A DNA stretch of 33,101 bases from Bifidobacterium aemilianum (GTDB lineage Bacteria > Actinomycetota > Actinomycetes > Actinomycetales > Bifidobacteriaceae): assembly GCF_003315635.1 (NCBI RefSeq), contig NZ_PDCG01000011.1, forward strand, positions 1 to 33,101, written 5' to 3'. The notes below the pieces were generated by a model, which worked only from the letters and a program-made list of their open reading frames with translations, did not search any database and was not told the DNA's origin. Position 1 is the first letter of the stretch, and each line of letters starts with the position of its first letter. Shown piece after piece: positions 1-8,067 of this stretch. Position numbers and translations under genes: made by a program.

Positions 1-726
1 AGGCTGCCCACACCAGGCGTCTGGACCGGGCACACGTTCCAAGGCTGGCACACCGACACGACCCTGACCCAACCCTGGAGGACAGGACCCGTGACCAGCA
101 ACACGACCCTGCACGCCAAATGGGCCATCGCCCGCACCGTCACCGTCCACGCCAACTACCCAGGAGCCAACCCAGCCACCTGGACCCTGCACGTAGGCGA
201 CGGCGACAACGCCTTGGGCGCCCTGAGCACCATAACCATACCCATCAGGACCGGATGGAGGTTCGACGACTGGTACACCGACCCAGCGGCCACCACCCGC
301 TACACCGGACAGGCCATCACCGCCGACACCGACCTATACATGGGATGGAAACAAGCCACCTACCTCGTGAGCCTGGACCCCAACGGCGGCACCTGGCCCG
401 ACGGCACCACCTATGCCAAATACCAGTGGGCCACCCACGGCGACCCGGCCACCATGCCCGACCCACCAACCAAACCAGGCCAACTCCTGACCGGATGGAC
501 CGACACGGCCACCGGAGCCGACTTCGACCCCACCACCACACCCATCACCGACTGGACCTCCCTCAAAGCCAAATGGGCACCAGCCATCACCCAACTCCCC
601 CTCACCGGAGGACCACTAGGAGCCTGGACCCTACCCACCCTCGGCACCCTCCTACCCCTGACCACCCTCGCAGCCATCTGGCACAGCCTGCGCAAAAAAC
701 AAGGAGAACACAACCTCAGACACTAA
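1..726 (+). CDS. LPXTG-anchored surface protein with InlB-type repeats, C-terminal part (5' end outside window)
   Basis: The frame is open from base 1, so the start lies upstream. The visible part carries about three Listeria-Bacteroides (InlB B-repeat / Flg_new-like) modules of the form YxVxxDxNGG...GYxFxGWyTd...AxW. Visible hallmarks include VSLDPNGGTWPDG, GWRFDDWYTDP, LLTGWTDTATG and LKAKWAP. The sorting signal LPLTG lies at 595-609. It is followed by a hydrophobic stretch and a basic tail (SLRKKQGEHNLRH), so the protein should be linked to peptidoglycan by sortase and exposed outside. InlB repeats are known from surface adhesins; the ligand here is unknown. All eight lysine codons seen after base 91 are AAA, whereas genes to the right use mostly AAG. 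That suggests a foreign or separately evolving surface gene. A hairpin terminator follows 20 bases after the stop. Confidence 0.85.
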   Translation, partial: RLPTPGVWTGHTFQGWHTDTTLTQPWRTGPVTSNTTLHAKWAIARTVTVHANYPGANPATWTLHVGDGDNALGALSTITIPIRTGWRFDDWYTDPAATTRYTGQAITADTDLYMGWKQATYLVSLDPNGGTWPDGTTYAKYQWATHGDPATMPDPPTKPGQLLTGWTDTATGADFDPTTTPITDWTSLKAKWAPAITQLPLTGGPLGAWTLPTLGTLLPLTTLAAIWHSLRKKQGEHNLRH

Positions 727-745
727 CCGAGCACCAGTAATAATC

Positions 746-779
746 AGGGTCGCGCCATGAGCGGAAGCGCGACCCTTTC
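746..779 (+). terminator. Rho-independent-type terminator of the LPXTG gene
   Basis: The arms AGGGTCGCGC (746-755) and GCGCGACCCT (767-776) are perfectly complementary over 10 bp. They enclose an 11-base loop and are followed by a short pyrimidine tail (TTCC). The hairpin sits 20 bases after the surface-protein stop codon. Confidence 0.75.
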
Positions 780-865
780 CCATACCCACAAACCATGTAT
801 CAACACCGCACAGTAGGCTAGAAAGCATTACGTAAAACGCTGGAAATCCAGGGTTTTGAGGGTAG

Positions 866-884
866 TGTAATTTCCGATATTACA
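866..884. repeat. Short AT-rich inverted repeat
   Basis: TGTAAT (866-871) and ATTACA (879-884) form a 6-bp inverted repeat with a 7-base spacer. It lies in the space between the surface-protein terminator and the end of the DUF4032 gene. A second small palindrome, CTGGA-AA-TCCAG, lies at 840-851. It could be a protein-binding site or a weak 3' hairpin for the minus-strand gene; I cannot tell which. Confidence 0.35.
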
Positions 885-934
885 TAAGATCCGCAACTAT
901 CGAGTTGTTCGGTACTTCATGAAATACGGTTGAT

Positions 935-2350
935 TCAGCTGGCCCAGACGGCCGCGTCGGGGTCGTGGTCGGGGTTGTAGCCGTCGTCCTCGTCGCTGTC
1001 GTAGAAGCTGGCCTCATCGTCCATAACACCGGAATCAGCCTCGGCATTGATGGCATCGACCGCCTTGGCGTCCAGCTGGTACTTGGGCAGCACATTCTTG
1101 ATATAGGAGACCACAGCCTCGCCCATGGGCACGTCGTGGCCGGCCTTTTCGGCCAGATACCAGCGGTGGGTGAGGACCTCATGGAAGAACTGGGCCGGTT
1201 CGATCTGCGACCGGTATTCGGCCGGAATCATGTGCACCGTGGGTTCAAAGACCTCGCGCATCCAGTCGGTGGCCACAATCTCCAGGTCCTCGCCCTCGCG
1301 CCATGTGGAGGCCCGATAGGCATCCAGGTCGTTGAGCAGGCGGCGGGCCTGGTTCTCCTGCACGTCCAGGCCGGTCAGGCGCAGGAGCTTGCGGGAGGCG
1401 TAGCCGGCGTCGACCACCCGGGGGCGGACCATCACGCATTTGCCGTCATCAGTGGTCTTCATCTCCAGCTCGTCCACGTCGAAGCCCAGTTCGTTGAGCT
1501 TCTCGACCCGCTGTTCAATCTTCCACATCTCGTCGGGATCGAACTGGTCCACGTCGGTCAGGACCGACCAGAGGGAATGGTAGCGGTCGACCAGGCGATT
1601 GCCCACCCCGATCTCGTCCACCTCGTCGGGCAGGAGCTTGCCGGAGCTCAGGTCCATGAGCTCGCCGATGATGTTGGTGCGGGCCAGATCAATGTCGTAT
1701 TCACGCTGGCCGTCGGTCAGGGAGGGGTAGAGGGCGCCGGTCTCGGCATCGACCAAATATGCGGAGAAGGCATCGGCATCCCGCAGGAAGAGGACGTTGG
1801 ACAGGGAGACATCACCCCAGTAGAAGCCGGCGAGATGCAGGCGAACCAGGAGCACGGCCAGGGCATCAATCAGCCGGTCGGCGGTGTCGGGGCGGAGATT
1901 GCCGGCGAAGAGGGCGCGGTAGGGCAGGGAGAACTTCAGGTGCTCGGTGACCAGGATGGCCTCCATGGGGTTGCCCTCGCGGTCATGGCGGCCGGTGACC
2001 ACAGCGATTGGCTTGACGGTAGGCAGGTCCAGTTTCTGCAAGCGCCTCAGGAGTTCATACTCCCTGGCGGCCACAGGCCGGGTGATCTCCTTCATGGCAT
2101 CGGTCTCCTGGCCCACACGCACGAAACGGACCACGTGCCGGGAAATGCCTCTGGGCAGATTGACCAGCAGGTCGTCGGGCCAGGTGGCCAGCGGCTTCTC
2201 CCACGGCAGAGTGAACATCTTGGGGTTGGATGATGCCGCTGTGATCTTCAGCGCCTTGGGCTCGGCCACATTGGCATCGATGCCCGCCGTCTGAACCGAC
2301 GTGGCCTTGATGGCCCGCGGATCCAATGCTGATCGTCCAGTCAAATCCAT
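935..2350 (-). CDS. DUF4032 domain protein with lipopolysaccharide-kinase-like (kinase-fold) core
   Basis: This is a 471-residue cytoplasmic protein. The N-terminal half contains LPWEKPLATWPDD and LPRGISRHVVRFVR. The central part looks like a eukaryotic-type/LPS kinase fold: FYWGDVSLSNVLF (around 177-189) resembles the catalytic HGDxxxxN loop, and YLVDAETG (198-205) resembles the metal-binding Asp motif. The C-terminal third matches the pattern expected for DUF4032, an actinobacterial family of unknown substrate. No membrane segment or signal peptide is visible. No strong ribosome-binding site precedes the ATG at 2350, so the start may be leaderless or lie slightly downstream. It lies on the same strand as the sugar ATPase, but a terminator separates the two, so it is probably transcribed on its own. 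Function beyond a predicted phosphotransferase fold is unknown. Confidence 0.8.
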   Translation of the reverse strand: MDLTGRSALDPRAIKATSVQTAGIDANVAEPKALKITAASSNPKMFTLPWEKPLATWPDDLLVNLPRGISRHVVRFVRVGQETDAMKEITRPVAAREYELLRRLQKLDLPTVKPIAVVTGRHDREGNPMEAILVTEHLKFSLPYRALFAGNLRPDTADRLIDALAVLLVRLHLAGFYWGDVSLSNVLFLRDADAFSAYLVDAETGALYPSLTDGQREYDIDLARTNIIGELMDLSSGKLLPDEVDEIGVGNRLVDRYHSLWSVLTDVDQFDPDEMWKIEQRVEKLNELGFDVDELEMKTTDDGKCVMVRPRVVDAGYASRKLLRLTGLDVQENQARRLLNDLDAYRASTWREGEDLEIVATDWMREVFEPTVHMIPAEYRSQIEPAQFFHEVLTHRWYLAEKAGHDVPMGEAVVSYIKNVLPKYQLDAKAVDAINAEADSGVMDDEASFYDSDEDDGYNPDHDPDAAVWAS

Positions 2351-2422
2351 AACCCCAATCTACCCAAGGCCCACGAACAACCCCTACGTCAGATTCTCGT
2401 GGGGCCGAGGGCACGAAGAAAG

Positions 2423-2452
2423 GGAAAGCCCCGCTGGGGGGCGGGGCTTTCC
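2423..2452 (-). terminator. Terminator of the sugar-ABC ATPase gene
   Basis: The perfect 12-bp arms GGAAAGCCCCGC (2423-2434) and GCGGGGCTTTCC (2441-2452) enclose a 6-base loop. Read on the minus strand the stem is followed by CTTTCTT. It lies about 20 bases past the ATPase stop. Confidence 0.85.
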
Positions 2453-2472
2453 TACAAGGCCACTGGCTAGAA

Positions 2473-3609
2473 CTACTTGTCCAGGGGCAGACGCAGCTCG
2501 GTCGACGGGGCGAAGAGGTGCATCTTGGTGGGGTCGATCTTGATCTTGACCACGTCACCGACCTTGGGGAGCTGACGGGGGTTGACGCGAATCGTGGTCA
2601 GCTTGTTCTGGTCGGACATCATGGCGGCGGTCTCAGCGGCGGAACCGTCGGTGAGGATGTTGCCGTAGATGTAGCCGTCGGAACCCAGGTCCTCGACGTT
2701 CATGACCTTCAGGGAGAAGGCGTTGGCATCGGAGGAATCAGCCAGGTCGGCGTCCTCGGGGCGGAAGCCCAAGACAATCTGACCCTTGTCCTCAGGGGTC
2801 AGGTCGGCGACGGCGGCCGGGTCCAGATCAATGGTGTCGTTGCCGATCTTGGCCTTGCCATTGACCACCGGGTGGGTGTTGATGTTCATGGAGGGCGAGC
2901 CGATGAAGCCTGCAACGAAGACGTTGGCGGGGCGGTCATAGAGCTCGGTGGGAGCGCCGACCTGCTGGAGGATGCCCAGCTTGATGACGGCGATGCGGTC
3001 GCCCATGGTCAGAGCCTCGGTCTGATCGTGGGTGACGTAGAGGGTGGTGACACCCAGCTGGCGCTGCAGGGCGGCGATCTGGGTACGGGTCTGGACACGG
3101 AGCTTGGCGTCCAGGTTGGACAGGGGTTCATCCATGAGAAAGACCTTGGGCTCACGGACGATGGCTCGGCCCATGGCCACACGCTGGCGCTGGCCACCGG
3201 ACAGGGCCTTGGGCTTGCGGTCCAGGAACTCGGTCAGGTCCAGGATCTCAGCGGCCTTGCGGACGCGCTGCTTGATCTGGTCCTTGGGGGTGCCGGCGAT
3301 CTTCAGAGCGAAACCCATGTTGTCCTCGACGGTCATATGAGGATACAGGGCGTAGTTCTGGAAGACCATGGCGATGTCGCGGTCCTTGGGCTGCATGGTG
3401 GTGACGTCCTTGCCACCAATGAAGATCTTTCCCTTGTTGACCTCTTCAAGACCGGCCAGCATACGAAGGGTGGTTGACTTGCCGCAGCCGGAGGGGCCGA
3501 CCAGGACCAGGAACTCACCGTCCTTGATGTCCAGGTTCAGGTCATCGACTGAGGGCTCGGTGTTGCCCGGATAGATACGAGTGACGTTCTCGAATTTTAC
3601 TTCTGCCAT
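2473..3609 (-). CDS. msmK: Multi-sugar ABC transporter ATP-binding protein (MsmK/UgpC/MalK type)
   Basis: A 378-residue ATPase that powers import of oligosaccharides by membrane partners encoded elsewhere. The ATP-binding parts are complete: Walker A GPSGCGKST (38-46), signature LSGGQ (136-140), Walker B VFLMDEP (156-162, catalytic E161) and the switch His (H194 in YVTHDQTEA). The C-terminal part, from about residue 235, is the TOBE/MalK-type regulatory domain, starting with the family motif GFIGSPSMN. The chosen start is the ATG at 3609, because AAAGGAA lies 5 bases upstream. An in-frame ATG at 3624 would precede this site. No permease or binding protein is adjacent, which fits the known role of MsmK-type ATPases as shared energisers of several sugar importers. 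A strong minus-strand promoter lies at 3774-3801 and a LacI-like palindrome lies behind it. Confidence 0.93.
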   Translation of the reverse strand: MAEVKFENVTRIYPGNTEPSVDDLNLDIKDGEFLVLVGPSGCGKSTTLRMLAGLEEVNKGKIFIGGKDVTTMQPKDRDIAMVFQNYALYPHMTVEDNMGFALKIAGTPKDQIKQRVRKAAEILDLTEFLDRKPKALSGGQRQRVAMGRAIVREPKVFLMDEPLSNLDAKLRVQTRTQIAALQRQLGVTTLYVTHDQTEALTMGDRIAVIKLGILQQVGAPTELYDRPANVFVAGFIGSPSMNINTHPVVNGKAKIGNDTIDLDPAAVADLTPEDKGQIVLGFRPEDADLADSSDANAFSLKVMNVEDLGSDGYIYGNILTDGSAAETAAMMSDQNKLTTIRVNPRQLPKVGDVVKIKIDPTKMHLFAPSTELRLPLDK

Positions 3610-3773
3610 AGTGATTCCTTTCATCGGCAGGTACGTGCCGAACGATCCGTTGTGAGAGGTTCTACGTTGCTATCCGGCCATTGTCGACACACGACATCGG
3701 TACCAGACGAAGACCAACAGTCAACGTTTTCTTTCTAGGCCCACGAAAATTCTCTTCCTTGAGTCTGTTTCTC

Positions 3774-3801
3774 ATCATACACGGCTCAGCTGCAAGGTCA
3801 A
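3774..3801 (-). promoter_or_regulatory. Predicted sigma70-type promoter of the sugar-ABC ATPase
   Basis: Read on the minus strand, TTGACC (plus-strand 3796-3801) and TATGAT (3774-3779) are separated by 16 bases. This is a close match to the TTGACA/TATAAT consensus. Transcription would start near 3767, leaving a 5' leader of about 150 bases before the ATG at 3609. Confidence 0.6.
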
Positions 3802-3828
3802 TCGGCCATCCTCAGCTCTGGGCGTGGT

Positions 3829-3852
3829 GGTTGTGCATCCGGTTGCACAACC
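3829..3852. promoter_or_regulatory. 24-bp palindromic operator, LacI-family-like
   Basis: GGTTGTGCA (3829-3837) and TGCACAACC (3844-3852) flank TCCGGT. The result is a palindrome with 11 of 12 matched pairs and a central CG step. Such even-length, CG-centred palindromes are typical of LacI-family operators in bifidobacterial sugar regulons. It lies 27 bases upstream of the -35 of the ATPase promoter. It also overlaps a possible promoter for the response-regulator gene (TTGTGC at 3831, TATGCT at 3856-3861). The binding protein is not encoded in this window. Confidence 0.6.
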
Positions 3853-3928
3853 TGTTATGCTAAGTCATCATTCATGGGCAAATGCCTGAAAACAGGGGGA
3901 AACGCTATACTTACAGCTTGGAGGTGCC

Positions 3929-4645
3929 ATGAGACCTATTCGCATCGGCGTGGTGGAAGACGACCCTGCAGCTTGTCAGCGCGTACTGGACTACCTGAAC
4001 CAGTATCAGGACGAGCAGGGCGAGGAGTTCGTCGTATCCGCCTTCGATGACGGCCAGGCCATCGTCGACTCCTATTCACCGGTCTACGACATCCTCCTTC
4101 TGGACATCGAGATGAAGAAGATGAGCGGACTGGACGCGGCCCGCCGCATCCGCGAGCGCGACCAGGGTGTCATTATCATCTTCATCACCGCCGCCCCCCA
4201 GTACGCCATCAGCGGCTACCAGGTGCGGGCCCTCTCCTACCTGCTCAAGCCCGTGCCCTACTTCGCCTTCTCCCAGGAGATCAAACGCTCCATCGACCAG
4301 ATCAAGGAGCAGGGATACGCCAGCATGCTGGTGGAGAGCGGCGGCAAGCAGACCCGCTTGGAGCTCTCCCAGATCACATACATCGAATCCATCCGTCACA
4401 CCATCGTCATCCATACCTCCGAGGGCAAGATCTCCATATCCTCCACCCTCAAGGAGTTGGAGTCCCAGCTGGAAGGCCAGGATTTCTACCGTTCCAACTC
4501 CTGCTATCTGGTCAACCTCCGGCATGTCACCGCAGTGGAGGACCAGGACTGCCTCATGTCCGGCGGCGAACGCTTGCGGATCAGCCGCCCCCGCAAGAAG
4601 GGCTTCCTGGCGGCCCTGACCGACTATGTGGGTACCGGGGCCTAG
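3929..4645 (+). CDS. LytTR-family response regulator
   Basis: A 238-residue two-component regulator. The N-terminal receiver domain has the acidic pair D11/D12, phospho-acceptor D59 in LLLDIEM, switch residue T87 and K107 in LLKPVP. The C-terminal LytTR DNA-binding domain (about 135-236) shows ITYIESIRHTIVIHT, FYRSNSCYLVNLRHV and RISRPRKKGF. LytTR regulators (AgrA, ComE, VirR types) bind paired short direct repeats and often control peptide production, competence or surface functions. GGAGG at 3920-3924 supports the ATG at 3929. The histidine kinase follows after 3 bases, so the two are co-transcribed. No AgrB- or AgrD-like gene is beside them, so the signal is unknown. Confidence 0.93.
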   Translation: MRPIRIGVVEDDPAACQRVLDYLNQYQDEQGEEFVVSAFDDGQAIVDSYSPVYDILLLDIEMKKMSGLDAARRIRERDQGVIIIFITAAPQYAISGYQVRALSYLLKPVPYFAFSQEIKRSIDQIKEQGYASMLVESGGKQTRLELSQITYIESIRHTIVIHTSEGKISISSTLKELESQLEGQDFYRSNSCYLVNLRHVTAVEDQDCLMSGGERLRISRPRKKGFLAALTDYVGTGA

Positions 4646-4648
4646 GCC

Positions 4649-6010
4649 ATGAACGGGACCATCACCAACGCCCTGCCGGACATCCCCCGACTCTATACCG
4701 CCATCTGCGAATGGCTGGCCTGCCTGATCTACCTCTTTGCCATATACCGGAAGGCTTCGATCAAACGGACCATACTGGTGCTGGCCCTGGGCCTGCCGGT
4801 CATGGTGGCCATCCAATACGGGGCCGGTGCCATGCCCAAGACCTTCTGGATCCTGGGCATGCTCCTGGCTGCTGCGGGCATGTACCTAATCATGCTGCTG
4901 GGCTCCAATGCAGGCAAACGCCAAGCCCTCTACCTGACCGCCCGCTCCTTCGTGCTGGCCGAGCTGGTGGCCTCCCTCCACTGGCAGCTGGCCACCTTCA
5001 TACGATATGAGCTGGGGCACGAATCCGTCCTGGGCATCCAGCGAGCGCATGTCTCCAACCTGACCGCGAACCCGGAGAGCTGGTTCCTGCTGATTGCCAC
5101 CTATGCGGTCTGCTTCAGCCTGGCCTGGCTGGCTGAGCGGCGGAACTTCAGCCAGTCCAAACCCACGCTGCCGACCCTAACGACCACCATCGCCACCCTG
5201 GCCATCACCGTGGTCACCTTCGCCATGAGCAACCTCAGCTTCGTGTCGACCAACACGCCCTTCTCCGGCACGGTCGGCCAGTCGGTCTTCTATATTCGCA
5301 CCCTGGTGGATTTCTGCGGGTTCACCGTGCTCTATGCCCAGCAGGAGCAGTCCCGGCGAATCGCCACCAATACGGAACTGGCCTCCATTGACGCCCAGCT
5401 GCGCAGCCAGCACCAGGAGTACCTGCAATCCAAGGAGAATCTGGAATCGGTAGGGCGAATCTCCCACGACCTCAAACACCAGATCGCCGCGCTGAGGGCT
5501 GAGGTCGACCCTGAGCATGCGGCCGCTGGCTTCGAGCAGCTGGAGGCCTCGGTCGGCAAGTACAGCGCCCAGCAGCATTCCGGCAACCCTGTGCTGGACG
5601 TCATTCTGACCTCCAAAACCCGCACCTGCGTCAGCCGTGGCATCACCCTGACGGCCGTGGCCGACGGCAAACTCCTGGACTCCATGACCTCCATGGATAT
5701 AGCCACCCTCTTCGGCAACGCCCTGGACAACGCCATCGAGGCGGTCTCCAAGCTGCCCGACCCCCAGCAGCGGCTGGTCAAGCTGGCCCTCTTCTCCCAG
5801 AACCGGTTCACCATCATCCGCGTGGAGAACTACTATGCCTCGGACCTACGCTCGGACGGCGAGGGCAACCTGGTCACCACCAAGAAGGACAAGCACGGCC
5901 ACGGCTTCGGCGTCAAGTCCATCCGGCACATAGCCGAGCTCTATGGCGGCGGGATGACTGTTCATACCGAAAACCACTGGTTCACGCTGACCGTCATGCT
6001 GCCCCGCTGA
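4649..6010 (+). CDS. GHKL-type sensor histidine kinase (AgrC/ComD-like)
   Basis: A 453-residue membrane kinase that should phosphorylate the LytTR regulator just upstream. The first 230 residues are hydrophobic with about six predicted transmembrane segments and little extracytoplasmic loop, as in peptide-sensing kinases. A coiled linker (about 235-268) leads to ISHDLKHQIA with the likely phospho-accepting H273. The ATP-binding domain follows, with N-box FGNALDNAIEAV (around 355-366) and G-box GHGFGVKSI (417-425). This is the HATPase_c_5 arrangement. A strong hairpin directly after the stop ends the operon. The ligand cannot be inferred from sequence. Confidence 0.92.
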   Translation: MNGTITNALPDIPRLYTAICEWLACLIYLFAIYRKASIKRTILVLALGLPVMVAIQYGAGAMPKTFWILGMLLAAAGMYLIMLLGSNAGKRQALYLTARSFVLAELVASLHWQLATFIRYELGHESVLGIQRAHVSNLTANPESWFLLIATYAVCFSLAWLAERRNFSQSKPTLPTLTTTIATLAITVVTFAMSNLSFVSTNTPFSGTVGQSVFYIRTLVDFCGFTVLYAQQEQSRRIATNTELASIDAQLRSQHQEYLQSKENLESVGRISHDLKHQIAALRAEVDPEHAAAGFEQLEASVGKYSAQQHSGNPVLDVILTSKTRTCVSRGITLTAVADGKLLDSMTSMDIATLFGNALDNAIEAVSKLPDPQQRLVKLALFSQNRFTIIRVENYYASDLRSDGEGNLVTTKKDKHGHGFGVKSIRHIAELYGGGMTVHTENHWFTLTVMLPR

Positions 6011-6054
6011 GCCACCCCACCCCCCGTGGTTTACGCCACGAGGGGTGGGGTGGC
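6011..6054 (+). terminator. Terminator of the LytTR/GHKL operon
   Basis: GCCACCCCACCCC (6011-6023) pairs with GGGGTGGGGTGGC (6042-6054), and an inner GTGG/CCAC extends the stem. It begins immediately after the kinase stop codon. It also faces the decayed transporter genes, so it may act in both directions. The T tail is weak. Confidence 0.7.
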
Positions 6055-6102
6055 TCCAGTACTTTGCCCCCCGGAGAGAGGGTGCTTGGGTCTTAAGGAC
6101 TG

Positions 6103-7278
6103 GCCACCTTCCACGACGATGTCCTCGGGGTTGGCTGCCTAGCCGTAGACGGGTTCCAAGGTCTCCTGGTAGTCCTGGTGGAAGAAGCGTTCCTGGGCCA
6201 GCTTGTCGATCTACCCGTTGGTGAAGTCCTGAAGCTCCTTGTTGCCCTGCTGCACGGCTGGCGCGATCATGGACTCCCCACCCAAGATGCTGATGCCCAC
6301 ACTGAAGCCCTTGTTGGCCTTGGCCCAGGCCTGCACCTCCGTGTTGTCGGTGGAGAAGGCGTCGCCCCGGTGGTCCAGCAGGGCGCTGTATGCATTGGCG
6401 TACTGGTCGTACTTCTGCAGGGTGATGCCCTCGTGGTGGAGGTCGAAGTACTGCTCAGCCGTGGTGCCCTTGGCCAGGATCAGGGTCTTGCCCTTGAGCT
6501 GGTCCAAGGACTTGATCTCGGCCGAATCGGGCGATACCACGCCCAGGGCCACCTTCATGTAGGGCTTGGCGAAGTCAACCTTCTCCTTGCGTTCGCGGGT
6601 CACGGTGAAGTTGGCCAGGGTTACGTCGACCCTGTTGGAGGCCAGCACATCCACCCGGGTGGCCGGGTCCACGGAGGTGTAGTCCGTCTTGACACCTAGG
6701 TCCTTGGCCAGCCCTTCGGCGAAATAGATGTCGTAGCCCTGGTACTTGCCGTCCTTGTCCACATAGGTGAAGGGGGCCTTGTCGGAGAAGACGGCGACCT
6801 TCAGCTGGCCTGACTGCTTGATGTCCGCGATGGTCCGGGCCTTGTTGGCCGTGCCTGCCGCGCCGAATGCCGAGCCCTTGGACTGGTCCTGGCTGGGCAG
6901 GGAGACCGATGGACCGCAGGCTGTCAGGGCACCCAGCAGACCGACGGCCGCAATGGCCGCCGGCAGGGACCGGTTCAGACGGCCAGCCTGGCGGGCTGTT
7001 GCCCTCCCCCGGCGAGCGGCACCCACGGTCGCCTCGCTTGTTGCGGCGCTTGGCTGAGCTGCGGGCCGGGTTGGGCTACCGGCGAGACTTGCGCCGCGAT
7101 TGCTTGCACCGGCCTTGCCAACCACCGCACTGCCTGACTTATCTACGCCGCCTGGGGTGCCGATGAGGACTGTGAGTCCGGGGCCCCAGCGACTCCTATC
7201 CACTTGCGCTGCTTGTGTTTCTGGCCTTCCTGACGCTTCTGGCACTTCCAACGCTGCCCGCATTGGCCGAACTGTCAA
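6103..7278 (-). pseudogene. Decayed polar amino acid ABC transporter substrate-binding lipoprotein
   Basis: The reading frame holds a recognisable family-3 solute-binding protein. It has the lipoprotein signal LLGALTAC with the lipid-accepting Cys at 6916-6918. It then shows IKQSGQLKVAVFSDKAPFTY, VDVLASNRVDVTLANFTVT, RKEKVDFAKPYM and KGTTAEQYFDLH. The frame hits TAG at 6211-6213, yet homologous sequence continues in frame (KLAQERFFHQDY, TLEPVYG). It meets a second TAG at 6139-6141 and continues with AANPEDIVVEGG. Two in-frame stops near the C terminus and a truncated permease upstream argue for a pseudogene. The functional start is unclear: the segment 6990-7278 is low-complexity Ser/Ala/Arg-rich and unlike a signal peptide. 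The family imports amino acids such as cystine or glutamate; this copy is probably inactive. A sequencing error is less likely, since two stops would be needed. Confidence 0.8.
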
Positions 7279-7320
7279 CCTCGCCGTGCACGAGGGCCTT
7301 GATGGTCCGCTTGATTGTAT

Positions 7321-7551
7321 TCACGATTCGAAATACAGGAAGTAGAGCTGGACCAGCAGGGGCTTGTTTCTGGACACTTCCACATAGGCCCTGGCCGTCT
7401 GCCGCATGACCGGGGTGCGGGCCAGTTCGACCGCGGCACAGGCCAGGCCGACCAGGATCGACAGGACTATGCCCAGGCTGGAAATGTAGAATGTCATGAG
7501 GGCCGCATTGGCGAAATATGGCGCGTGATGGGCTATGAAGAGCCAGTTCAT
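7321..7551 (-). pseudogene. Truncated amino acid ABC transporter permease (N-terminal fragment)
   Basis: The frame encodes 76 residues beginning MNWLFIAHHAPYFANAALMT and continuing with SSLGIVLSILVGL and YVEVSRNKPLLVQLYFLYFES, then stops. This is the start of a HisM/ArtQ-type permease, which normally has at least 200 residues with five or more membrane segments. Most of the channel, including the EAA loop, is missing. AAGGAG lies 4 bases upstream of the ATG, so the original start is preserved. The following 350 bases before the binding-protein signal peptide contain no recognisable permease remainder, which suggests a deletion. No ATP-binding subunit is present nearby. Confidence 0.75.
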
Positions 7552-8067
7552 CCTGCTCCTTGGATCATGGGAATGTACAGCTGCGACCTGCTGCCGACCA
7601 TTGTTGCGAATCGCCGTCAGGCAGGGACTCCATTAGGGGTAGCCAGGTGCGAACTGGATTTAAGTGCATTCAGTCGGCCCCAGAGGCTCTGTGTCCAGAC
7701 CTGCCCAGGAATCCGCACCAACGTTTTGGGCCAGCACTGCAGCAGTCACACTGCCGGAAGTCGCAATAGAAAGAAAAGGGAAGAAAAGGCAGGAAAACAG
7801 CGACCAGAACGAGGGTCGGTGCCTCTAGATACAGGAAAAGCCTGACAGGCCTCCATGGCCACATAAAAGCCAGCTATCATTGTAGTCTTGCAATCCTAAT
7901 CGAATGAACCCCAGCCTACACGCTCACTGGTAGTTGACAAATACAGAGCACAGGTCATATCAGTATGTGGATTTCCACGGGTTTGAGGGGGCCTGGCTAC
8001 CGGCTCCATCACCTGGCGAGACCTTCCTCCCCCAAGCTCCCACAGCCACCCTCAAGCTCCCGGAGAT
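7552..8067. other. Non-coding spacer between decayed transporter and GtrA gene
   Basis: I see no convincing gene here. On the minus strand, just upstream of the permease fragment, a frame reads SRSQLYIPMIQGAG and ends in a TGA that overlaps the permease ATG. It could be the last remnant of a further transporter gene, but it is too short to name. On the plus strand a perfect TTGACA (7934-7939) with a weak ATATCA/TATCAG 17-18 bases later forms an orphan promoter candidate. Confidence 0.4.
7934..7962 (+). promoter_or_regulatory. Orphan promoter candidate facing a strong hairpin
   Basis: A perfect -35 hexamer TTGACA lies at 7934-7939, with ATATCA 17 bases downstream (7957-7962). The -10 is weak. 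No plus-strand gene follows; the next structure is the hairpin at 8068-8115. A short untranslated transcript is possible. Confidence 0.3.

Noticed and set aside
965..2233. Long plus-strand open frame opposite the DUF4032 gene
   Set aside because: It is Gly/Val/His-rich antisense shadow sequence with no domain, caused by GC-rich codon structure; the minus-strand gene has clear family motifs.
2518..3477. Long plus-strand open frame opposite the sugar ATPase
   Set aside because: Mirror of a clear ABC ATPase; composition is typical of antisense shadow frames.
3681..3863. Small 60-residue frame just before the LytTR regulator, considered as an AgrD-like signal peptide
   Set aside because: It needs a TTG start without a ribosome-binding site and lies across the predicted ATPase promoter and the palindrome; it has no AgrD-like motif.
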